Assembly (NCBI GenBank): GCA_031281765.1
Contig: JAITEX010000067.1
Location: forward strand, 1-34,918
Source of the DNA: Eubacteriales Family XIII. Incertae Sedis bacterium
GTDB taxonomy: Bacteria; Bacillota; Clostridia; Peptostreptococcales; Anaerovoracaceae
Reading direction: 5' to 3'
DNA length: 34,918 nucleotides
In this document: positions 1 to 6,306 of the stretch, in pieces
Position numbering within the stretch: position 1 is the stretch's first letter
Layout of the letters: each line of letters begins with the position of its first letter
The notes under the pieces: model-generated
What the model saw: the letters and a program-made list of their open reading frames with translations, nothing else
Databases searched by the model: none
What the model was told of the DNA's origin: nothing
Program-made: the position numbers and the translations under genes

Positions 1-98
1 CGGGCCGTGAGTACCGTACGGCCGGACACTTTACGGACCTCGAGAAACAGATGCTGCGCGCTGGCGGCAAAATCAACCTTATCAAACAGACGGCGTGA
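1..98 (+). CDS. C-terminal fragment of an unidentified protein
   Basis: An open frame enters from the left edge and stops at TGA 96-98. Its last residues read GHFTDLEKQMLRAGGKINLI followed by KQTA. I do not recognise the family from this short tail. The GntR regulator starts 26 bases downstream on the same strand, so the two may be cotranscribed and the regulator may control this gene. No terminator is visible between them. Confidence 0.5.
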   Translation, partial: GREYRTAGHFTDLEKQMLRAGGKINLIKQTA

Positions 99-124
99 GG
101 CGCGTAAGGCGCGGGGGCAAAGAA

Positions 125-736
125 ATGAACGACATTACCGAAATGCTGCGCGCGGACATACTACGCGAGAAAATCCGCATCGGCAGCAAGCTGACCGAAC
201 GCGACATCTGCGAAGCCTACGGCGTCAGCCGTACGCCCGTGCGCGAAGCGCTGCGCGACCTGAAAAACGAGGACCTCGTGGAATTGATCCCGAACCACGG
301 CGCGTATGTGAGCGGGTTTACGCTCTCGGATATGCGCGACCTGTTTGTCCTGCGCGAAATACTCGAAGCCCAATGCACGGCATGGGCGATAGAGCGCATT
401 ACGACGGATGAGCTCGAGACGCTCGAGAAGAAATACGAATTCCTCGAGCTCTATACGCACCGCGGCGATACCACGAAACTGAAGAAACTCGACGCGGAGT
501 TTCACACCTGCATCCACGCGGCCTCGCAGAACCGCATCCTTATACGGCGGCTCAGCGCCATTCAAAACTATGTAAAATACAGCGCGGTCGTCAAGACGCG
601 CCGCAAGGAGAACATCCAGGCTATCTTTGAAGAACACGCCGCGATTTTCGAAGCCTTTATCGCCCGCGACCCCGTCGCCGGAGAAGCGGCCGCGCGCGCG
701 CATATCCGCAACGCGGCGGTAAGGGCGGGGCTGTAG
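125..736 (+). CDS. GntR-family transcriptional regulator (FadR/FCD subfamily)
   Basis: This 203-residue protein has an N-terminal winged helix-turn-helix (about residues 5-65, with SRTPVREALRDL in the recognition helix) and an all-helical FCD effector domain (about 70-200). D123, H127, H171 and H193 match the usual FCD metal-binding positions, so a metal-assisted small carboxylate ligand is likely; this is family knowledge. The start is set at ATG 125. A GTG at 95 is in frame but would overlap the upstream stop and add a basic tail that does not fit the family. FCD regulators usually repress a neighbouring catabolic operon, here most likely the truncated gene at the left edge. The effector cannot be predicted. 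Confidence 0.9.
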   Translation: MNDITEMLRADILREKIRIGSKLTERDICEAYGVSRTPVREALRDLKNEDLVELIPNHGAYVSGFTLSDMRDLFVLREILEAQCTAWAIERITTDELETLEKKYEFLELYTHRGDTTKLKKLDAEFHTCIHAASQNRILIRRLSAIQNYVKYSAVVKTRRKENIQAIFEEHAAIFEAFIARDPVAGEAAARAHIRNAAVRAGL

Positions 737-755
737 GGGCGGCTACCGAGAGCAG

Positions 756-824
756 TTGCTTTTTGTCAGTTATTCTATTTGCTTTTTGTATACTTTCATG
801 GTTGCTTTTTGTATGTTTTATGAT
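756..824. repeat. Three direct repeats of TTGCTTTTTGT with exact 23-bp period
   Basis: TTGCTTTTTGT occurs at 756-766, 779-789 and 802-812, each start exactly 23 bp after the last. The 12 bases between copies differ but are AT-rich. The last copy supplies a possible -35 (TTGCTT, 802-807) placed 16 bp from a TATTAT -10 (824-829). The array stops there, 25 bases before the ATG of the ATPase gene. Regular spacing on one face of the DNA suggests an operator array for that gene. Confidence 0.8.
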
Positions 825-840
825 ATTATTCTCTAGGAGG
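802..840 (+). promoter_or_regulatory. Putative sigma-A promoter and RBS of the AAA_14 ATPase gene
   Basis: TTGCTT (802-807), a 16-bp spacer and TATTAT (824-829) form a plausible promoter inside the third direct repeat. A strong AGGAGG (835-840) lies 8 bases before ATG 849 and decides that start. Confidence 0.6.
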
Positions 841-848
841 ATAGCAAA

Positions 849-2147
849 ATGACATTAGAAAAGAACGGTTACCGCCCGAGGATTATTGATAAGAGAATCG
901 CCGAATATTTAAAGTTATTTGGCGCCGTATCAATTGAGGGACCTAAATGGTGCGGCAAAACATGGACTTCGTTGAAACACGCAAACAGCGTTGTATATAT
1001 TATGGATCCTGCAGGGAATTATAGCAATCGTGAGAAAGCAAAGATAAATCCCTCTTTAATTCTTGACGGGAAAGCACCGCTCGCTATAGACGAATGGCAA
1101 GAAGTCCCGGGCATATGGGATGCGGTTCGATTTGACGTTGACCAGACTTCAACAGTAGGTAAGTATATTTTAACAGGCTCGGTTACCCCGCCGCGTAAGA
1201 GTTATACGCATAGCGGCGCAGGAAGATTTGCTTTTGTGAGAATGCGGCCAATGACATTATTCGAATCCGGAGATTCTTATGGCATGATTTCATTTGAATC
1301 TCTTTTCAGGGATAATTGCATAGACGCATTTTCCATCGATACTGACCTTGTCACACTTATTGACATTACTGTACGGGGCGGATGGCCTGAAACTATTCGG
1401 CTTCCGATGGAAAAGACAGGATTGGTTTCCGAAGCGTATATCAACGCAATTATTAAAAACGAACTACTGAGAGAAGATTTCTCCAAGCGGAATACGGCAA
1501 AACTCACTAAACTGCTTCGGGCATTGGCGCGGAGCAACGCGGCGCCGGTCAGTAACACGACGCTGTCTTTGGATATGGACGGCAACACGCGGCAAGAACA
1601 GAATGCAAGCGAAATATCCGTTTCGCGCACAACTGTCGCAGAATATCTTAATGATTTAAAGAGACTATTCATTATTGAAGAAATCCCGGGTTGGAATCCA
1701 GGAATTCGTTCAAAAACAAGGATAAGAATGGCGCCAAAGCGAATATTTTCAGACCCTTCCTTAGCCATCGCGACTCTTGGATTGAATAGAGAGCGGTTGT
1801 TGTCTGATTTGAATACCTATGGATTTATGTTTGAGAATCTATGCCTTAGGGATATAGCTGTTTATGCGGAAAACTGCGGCGGCGCCGTCTGCCATTACCG
1901 TGATAATGCCGGCCTTGAAGCCGATGCTATCGTAGAAATGCCGGACGGCACGTGGGGCGCATTTGAAATAAAACTTGGTGAACACCAGGTTGACGCTGCT
2001 GCGCTTTCATTATTGCGCCTAAAAGAAAAAATGACGTTAAACGGAGCGCCTCCTCCCGTATGTCTTGTTGTCATTACGGGTGGGGGATTTGGAAGACAAC
2101 GTAAAGACGGTGTCTGTGTCGTTCCGATTACCGCGCTACAACCATAA
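849..2147 (+). CDS. AAA_14 / DUF4143 ATP-binding protein
   Basis: The 432-residue protein has a Walker A motif GPKWCGKT (31-38) and a Walker B LAIDE (78-82) in an AAA_14 domain. A central winged-helix-like region follows, with DUF4143 at the C-terminus. The end contains a D/E-x-K-like pattern (LEADAIVE then FEIK, about residues 355-376) resembling a nuclease fold. This family is very common in anaerobic bacteria and archaea, often as solitary, horizontally mobile genes; its biochemical role is not established. The composition is visibly more AT-rich than the GC-rich neighbours, which suggests recent acquisition. The gene stands alone with its own promoter and repeat array. Confidence 0.88.
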   Translation: MTLEKNGYRPRIIDKRIAEYLKLFGAVSIEGPKWCGKTWTSLKHANSVVYIMDPAGNYSNREKAKINPSLILDGKAPLAIDEWQEVPGIWDAVRFDVDQTSTVGKYILTGSVTPPRKSYTHSGAGRFAFVRMRPMTLFESGDSYGMISFESLFRDNCIDAFSIDTDLVTLIDITVRGGWPETIRLPMEKTGLVSEAYINAIIKNELLREDFSKRNTAKLTKLLRALARSNAAPVSNTTLSLDMDGNTRQEQNASEISVSRTTVAEYLNDLKRLFIIEEIPGWNPGIRSKTRIRMAPKRIFSDPSLAIATLGLNRERLLSDLNTYGFMFENLCLRDIAVYAENCGGAVCHYRDNAGLEADAIVEMPDGTWGAFEIKLGEHQVDAAALSLLRLKEKMTLNGAPPPVCLVVITGGGFGRQRKDGVCVVPITALQP

Positions 2148-2297
2148 CCGGATTGGACAGTATTCACCGTATGAGAAGGAACTTTTCACGCGCTTTTGTT
2201 CAGTGCGGTAAAGCCCATGGAGCTTGACATATCCTCCTGCATCGGATTGTCGTAGACCAATTGCAGGCGGGGCTGTAAAACTCCATTCCGCGAATCC

Positions 2298-4868
2298 CTA
2301 TCCCGAAAAGTCTATCGTGAATTCGTCGCCGTCCTTGATTTCGCCGGAGATGATTTTCGCGGCGATTTCCGTCTCGATATTCTTTTGCAGGTAGCGTCCT
2401 ACGGGCCGCGCGCCATAGGCCGGCGAATAGGTCTCCTGCGCGATGAAGCGTTTCGTGTTGTCCGTGATGTTCAGCCTGATGTTCCGGTCCTCGAGCCGCT
2501 CCTGCAGCTCCGCCACGGCGATGTCGATGATCTTCACGATGTCGTCTTCCGTCAGCGGCGAGAACACGACGATGTCGTCGATACGGTTGATAAACTCCGG
2601 CCGGAAATGACGCTTCATCTCCTCCGTCGTATGTTCGCGCACGTCCTCTTCTATCGTGCCGTCCGGTTGTATATTCTCAATCAGGTACGGGCTGCCGATA
2701 TTCGACGTCATGATGACGATGGCGTTCTTGAAATTCACGGTGCGGCCCTGGTTGTCCGTCAACCGCCCGTCGTCCAAAAGCTGCAGCAGGATATTGAACA
2801 CGTCCGGATGCGCTTTCTCGATTTCATCGAATAATATGACGCTGTAGGGACGCCGCCGCACGGCTTCCGTGAGCTGCCCGCCCTCCTCGTAGCCGACATA
2901 GCCCGGAGGCGCGCCGACGAGGCGCGATACGGAATACTTCTCCATATACTCGGACATATCGATGCGGACCATATTCTTCTCGCTGTCGAACAGGGCTTCG
3001 GCGAGCGCCTTTGCGAGCTCCGTCTTGCCGACGCCCGTCGGGCCGAGGAAGATAAACGAGCCGATGGGCCGGCTCCTGTCACCGAGGCCCGCGCGCGAAC
3101 GGAGCACCGCCTGCGACACAGCGTCCACCGCTTCGTCCTGGCCGATGACGCGCCGGTGCAGTATTTCGGGCAGGCGCAGCAGTTTCTCGCGCTCAGATTC
3201 GACGAGGCGGCTGACGGGGATGCCCGTCCAGCCCGCGACCACTTCCGCGATTTCCTCCTCCGTCACTTCCTCTTTTAAAAGCCGTTTTTCCTCGGCTTTG
3301 TCGGCGTTCAGCTTCGCGTCCTCAAGCTCCTTTTCGAGCTGCGGCAGTGTGCCGTATTTCAGCTGCGCGAGTTTCTCGAGGTCGTAGGCGCGTTCGGCTT
3401 CCTCTATCTCGAGCTTTACATCCTCTATGCGCTGCTTCGTATCCTTCAGCTGCGTGATGGCTTTCTTCTCGCCCTCCCACTGCGCGCGCATGGTGTCGTT
3501 CTCGGCTTTCAGTTCGGATAGCTCCTTGTCGATATGGTCAAGCCGTACTTTTGACGCCTCGTCATTCTCCTTGCCGAGCGCCTGTTTCTCTATCTCAAGC
3601 TGCATGATTTTCCGCGCGATTTGATCGAGCTCGGCGGGCATGCTGTCGATTTCCGTCCGTATCTTTGACGCGGCCTCGTCCATCAGGTCAATGGCCTTGT
3701 CCGGCAGAAAGCGGTCGCTGATATACCTATCGGACAGCGTGGCGCACGCGATAAGCGCGGCGTCCGTAATACGTACGCCGTGGTGTATCTCAAACCGCTC
3801 TTTCAGGCCGCGCAGGATGGATATGGTATCCTCCACGGTCGGCTGGTCCACGAGTATCTTCTGGAAGCGCCGTTCGAGGGCGGCGTCCTTCTCGATATGC
3901 TTGCGGTATTCGTCGAGCGTCGTCGCGCCGATGCAGTGCAGTTCGCCGCGCGCGAGCTTCGGCTTCAACAGGTTGCCCGCGTCCATCGCGCCCTCCGCCG
4001 CGCCCGCGCCGACGATATTGTGCAGCTCGTCGATAAAGAGTATGACCGTGCCATCCGACTTCTCTATCTCCGTCAGCACGGCTTTCAGCCGCTCCTCAAA
4101 TTCGCCGCGGAACTTCGCGCCCGCAATAAGGGCGCCCATATCGAGGGCGAATATCGTCTTGTCTTTCAAGCCCTCGGGCACGTCGCCGTTCAGGATGCGC
4201 TGCGCAAGCCCCTCGACGACCGCCGTCTTCCCGACGCCCGGGTCGCCTATCAGCACAGGATTGTTCTTCGTGCGCCGCGACAATATCTGAATCGTATGGC
4301 GTATTTCCTCATCGCGGCCAATCACGGGGTCGAGCTTGCCCTCGCGCGCGAGCTGTACGAGGTCGCGGCCATACTTCGTCAGCGCTTCGTAGCCCTCCTC
4401 GGGATTCTGCGTCGTAATGCGCTGGTTGCCGCGCACGGTCATGAGTTCCTCGAGGAAGTTTTCGCGCGTGATATTGTGGCTCTTTAGAATCTTCGCCGTC
4501 GGCGTACCGCGCTCGGCAATCAGCGCAAGGAACAGATGCTCCACACTGATAAAATCGTCCTTGAAATCCTTTGCCGCCTTTTCCGCCCCGTTCATCAGCT
4601 GGCCGACGCGGCGCGTGGAATAGAGGCCGTCGCTGCCGCCGCCACTGACCTTTGGCAGTTTGTCGAGCTCGCCCTCTATCTCTCTGACCACATCCGCGGG
4701 TTCAATGCCGCGTAGTTTCAGGATACGCGGAATCAGCCCGTCGCTTTGTGTGAGCAGCGCAAGCGCTATATGCTCGCCGTCGAGCTGCTGGTGCCCCATT
4801 TCTATCGCGGCGTTCTGCGCGCCAATCATCGCCATCTGCGCATTCTTTGTAAATTTTTCGAAATCCAT
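2298..4868 (-). CDS. clpB: ATP-dependent disaggregase ClpB
   Basis: This cytosolic Hsp100 disaggregase threads aggregated proteins through a hexameric pore together with DnaK. The 856-residue length is normal. Order: Clp-N repeats (about 1-145), NBD1 with Walker A GDPGVGKT (near 205) and Walker B LFIDE, a long coiled-coil M domain (about 400-525) that distinguishes ClpB from ClpA/ClpC, then NBD2 with GPTGVGKT (near 607) and ILFDEIEKAH. The start is ATG 4868, preceded by AAAGGACGGGG; an in-frame TTG at 4874 sits too close to that site. A perfect CIRCE operator upstream implies HrcA repression. The gene is monocistronic here and converges with the AAA_14 gene. Confidence 0.98.
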   Translation of the reverse strand: MDFEKFTKNAQMAMIGAQNAAIEMGHQQLDGEHIALALLTQSDGLIPRILKLRGIEPADVVREIEGELDKLPKVSGGGSDGLYSTRRVGQLMNGAEKAAKDFKDDFISVEHLFLALIAERGTPTAKILKSHNITRENFLEELMTVRGNQRITTQNPEEGYEALTKYGRDLVQLAREGKLDPVIGRDEEIRHTIQILSRRTKNNPVLIGDPGVGKTAVVEGLAQRILNGDVPEGLKDKTIFALDMGALIAGAKFRGEFEERLKAVLTEIEKSDGTVILFIDELHNIVGAGAAEGAMDAGNLLKPKLARGELHCIGATTLDEYRKHIEKDAALERRFQKILVDQPTVEDTISILRGLKERFEIHHGVRITDAALIACATLSDRYISDRFLPDKAIDLMDEAASKIRTEIDSMPAELDQIARKIMQLEIEKQALGKENDEASKVRLDHIDKELSELKAENDTMRAQWEGEKKAITQLKDTKQRIEDVKLEIEEAERAYDLEKLAQLKYGTLPQLEKELEDAKLNADKAEEKRLLKEEVTEEEIAEVVAGWTGIPVSRLVESEREKLLRLPEILHRRVIGQDEAVDAVSQAVLRSRAGLGDRSRPIGSFIFLGPTGVGKTELAKALAEALFDSEKNMVRIDMSEYMEKYSVSRLVGAPPGYVGYEEGGQLTEAVRRRPYSVILFDEIEKAHPDVFNILLQLLDDGRLTDNQGRTVNFKNAIVIMTSNIGSPYLIENIQPDGTIEEDVREHTTEEMKRHFRPEFINRIDDIVVFSPLTEDDIVKIIDIAVAELQERLEDRNIRLNITDNTKRFIAQETYSPAYGARPVGRYLQKNIETEIAAKIISGEIKDGDEFTIDFSG

Positions 4869-4906
4869 AGTCAACCCCGTCCTTTCGGATAATAATCGTT
4901 ATATAT

Positions 4907-4912
4907 AGTATA
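4907..4912 (-). promoter_or_regulatory. -10 box of the clpB promoter
   Basis: On the minus strand TATACT lies at 4912-4907, about 39 bases before ATG 4868. The -35 region would fall inside the CIRCE element and has no clear TTGACA match, so HrcA bound to CIRCE would directly block this promoter. Confidence 0.6.
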
Positions 4913-4920
4913 CCACAAAA

Positions 4921-4947
4921 TTAGCACTCTTGCATAGAGAGTGCTAA
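4921..4947. promoter_or_regulatory. CIRCE operator (HrcA binding site)
   Basis: TTAGCACTC (4921-4929), nine bases, then GAGTGCTAA (4939-4947): an exact match to the CIRCE consensus TTAGCACTC-N9-GAGTGCTAA. It lies directly upstream of the clpB -10 box on the minus strand. HrcA, not encoded in this window, would repress clpB until heat shock. Confidence 0.97.
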
Positions 4948-4992
4948 AATTCGTGCGAATTTTTGCTGTATAATTTTACGAAGAATATTTAT

Positions 4993-5052
4993 TTGAATTA
5001 TATGCGAAAGTGCGTTATATTTTTATTATAGATAGATATTTATATTAGGAGG
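4993..5052 (+). promoter_or_regulatory. Promoter and RBS of the toxin-antitoxin pair
   Basis: TTGAAT (4993-4998), a 17-bp spacer and TATATT (5016-5021), followed by AGGAGG (5047-5052). The RBS is 8 bases from ATG 5061, which fixes the antitoxin start; the in-frame GTG 5052 and ATG 5055 lie within or too near the RBS. Confidence 0.6.
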
Positions 5053-5060
5053 TGATGATA

Positions 5061-5315
5061 ATGCCAAGCATTAAACCGGTATCGGATTTGAGAAACTATA
5101 ATGAAGTATTGCGAAATGTGAGCGCCGGCCGTCCAGTTTTTTTGACGAAAAACGGCAGGGGACGGTTTGCGATTATTGATATGGATGATTACGAGAAAAC
5201 GCAAGCGACCATAGCGCTTTTGACCGAGCTTTCGAAAGGAAGAACAAGCGGTGAAGAAAAAGGCTGGATTGCGGCAAGGGATGTTGAGGCCGAATTGGGG
5301 CTGAGCCTTGGCTAA
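5061..5315 (+). CDS. Phd/YefM-family antitoxin
   Basis: This 84-residue protein has the Phd/YefM N-terminal DNA-binding fold: PVSDLRNYNEVL, then an extended strand reading PVFLTKNGRGRFAIIDMDDY. The C-terminal part (RTSGEEKGWIAARDVEAELG) would be the disordered region that wraps and neutralises the toxin. Antitoxins of this family usually autorepress their promoter, with the toxin acting as corepressor. The stop overlaps the toxin start by 8 bases, indicating translational coupling. Confidence 0.9.
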   Translation: MPSIKPVSDLRNYNEVLRNVSAGRPVFLTKNGRGRFAIIDMDDYEKTQATIALLTELSKGRTSGEEKGWIAARDVEAELGLSLG

Positions 5316-5640
5316 GGTAGTTTACTCGCCTGCCGCTCGCGCGGATATGGTTGAAATCAGGAATTATATCCGAGACGAACTTCAAAATCCGGCGGCAGCC
5401 GAACGTGTTCTGACGAGGATTGCAAAATCTTTACGGTTACTTGAGGACGCGCCAAGAATCGGTTCGCCGCTTTCCTCGGTAATTGATATTGATACCGAAT
5501 ATCGATTTCTTATTTCCGGGAACTATTTGTCATTTTATCGATATTATGACGATACCTGTTATATAGACCGCATACTCTATCGTCGGCGCGATTATATATC
5601 GATTCTTTTTGGCATTGACGCAGAGCCGGACGAAACTTGA
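5308..5640 (+). CDS. ParE/RelE-superfamily toxin
   Basis: The 110-residue protein matches the RelE/ParE fold: VVYSPAARADMVEIRNYI at the N-terminus, a central AERVLTRIAKSLRLLEDAPRIGSPL helix pair, and C-terminal strands with YRFLISGNYLSFYRY and ILYRRRDYISILF. The ...RIGSPL and RRDY features resemble the ParE/RelE group; sequence alone does not tell ribosome-dependent mRNA cleavage from gyrase poisoning. It starts with TTG 5308, overlapping the antitoxin stop (5313-5315) in another frame, so low, coupled expression is likely. Confidence 0.88.
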   Translation: MAKVVYSPAARADMVEIRNYIRDELQNPAAAERVLTRIAKSLRLLEDAPRIGSPLSSVIDIDTEYRFLISGNYLSFYRYYDDTCYIDRILYRRRDYISILFGIDAEPDET

Positions 5641-5649
5641 AAATAACAA

Positions 5650-5678
5650 GAACACAGGGGTAAGGCCCCCTTGTGTTC
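5650..5678. terminator. Hairpin between convergent toxin and glyoxalase genes
   Basis: GAACACA-GGGG (5650-5660), a short loop, and CCCC-TTGTGTTC (5667-5678) form an 11-bp stem with one bulged base. Being nearly symmetrical between convergent genes it could act as a bidirectional terminator. The arms (CACAGGGG / CCCCTTGTG) also resemble the ends of the 66-bp palindromic element found three times at 6226-7663, so it may be a degenerate relative. Confidence 0.5.
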
Positions 5679-5706
5679 TATTACTTGACCTCCCTATCCC
5701 GCGCGC

Positions 5707-6075
5707 TTACCTTGTCGGGATGATTTCGATCCAGTAGCCGTCAGGGTCGCCGATGAAGTAGATGCCCATATCCGGGTTTTCATAGATGATGACGCCGAGT
5801 CCCTTGTGATAGGCATGGGCGGCGTCAAAATCGTCGGCGCGGAATGCGAGGTGTATCTCGTTATCGCCGAGATTGTAGGGCGTCTCTTTTTCCCGCAGCC
5901 ACGTCAGTTCAAGCTGCTGCATTGACTCGCCGTCGGCCATAAAGACGATGCGGTAGCTCCCGTCTTCGGCGTCTATGCGCCGTACGACGGAAAGCCCGAC
6001 AGCTTTCTCGTAAAATTCTATGCTCTTGTCGAGGTCGAATACATTGATATTATTGTGCGCGAATCTGAGTTTCAT
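5707..6075 (-). CDS. VOC-family lactoylglutathione lyase-like protein (glyoxalase I)
   Basis: This 122-residue protein has the two beta-alpha-beta-beta-beta modules of the vicinal oxygen chelate fold. Probable metal ligands are H7 (FAHNNI), E56 (QLELTW), H75 (EIHLAF) and E117 (YWIEII), matching the His/Glu/His/Glu set of glyoxalase I, which converts the hemithioacetal of methylglyoxal to a lactoyl thioester. GDPDGYWIEIIP is the typical C-terminal motif. The start is supported by GGAGG 8 bases upstream of ATG 6075. Other VOC enzymes share this pattern, so the substrate is tentative. Confidence 0.85.
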   Translation of the reverse strand: MKLRFAHNNINVFDLDKSIEFYEKAVGLSVVRRIDAEDGSYRIVFMADGESMQQLELTWLREKETPYNLGDNEIHLAFRADDFDAAHAYHKGLGVIIYENPDMGIYFIGDPDGYWIEIIPTR

Positions 6076-6225
6076 GGTCTGCCTCCGTTACTATAGGGAT
6101 GTGAACCCGCGGCCGAAAACGGCGCGGCGGGGTTTTGCTTGTTGTGGGCCTTTGTGGAGCCGGTTGTTGTGGCTTTGCGTATGGTGATGATAAAATTATA
6201 CGTATAAGAGAAAGGAATAGCAATG

Positions 6226-6291
6226 CACAGGGGGACGGTTCCCTTGTGTCGGATTGTATACAATTTAGCACAGCGGAACCGTCCCCTTGTG
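6226..6291. repeat. 66-bp palindromic element, copy A
   Basis: Outer arms CACAGGGGGACGGTTCC (6226-6242) and GGAACCGTCCCCTTGTG (6275-6291) are inverted and almost perfectly complementary. The centre holds the 12-bp palindrome ATTGTATACAAT (6253-6264). The element lies immediately upstream of the aminopeptidase start (ATG 6307); its right edge is followed by the AAAAAGGGGAAAT that serves as RBS. Two further copies lie inside that gene. Confidence 0.93.
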
Positions 6292-6306
6292 TTAAAAAGG
6301 GGAAAT

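Noticed and set aside
756..824. Replication-origin iterons
   Set aside because: No initiator gene follows; the downstream ATPase is AAA_14, not a Rep or DnaA protein.
2148..2297. Possible small gene or terminator between the AAA_14 gene and clpB
   Set aside because: No convincing frame with RBS and no strong stem with U-tract was found in this 150-base convergent gap.
6223..6306. Longer aminopeptidase starting at ATG 6223
   Set aside because: That start lies at the edge of palindrome copy A and would translate the repeat. ATG 6307 has an RBS and matches the family N-terminus.
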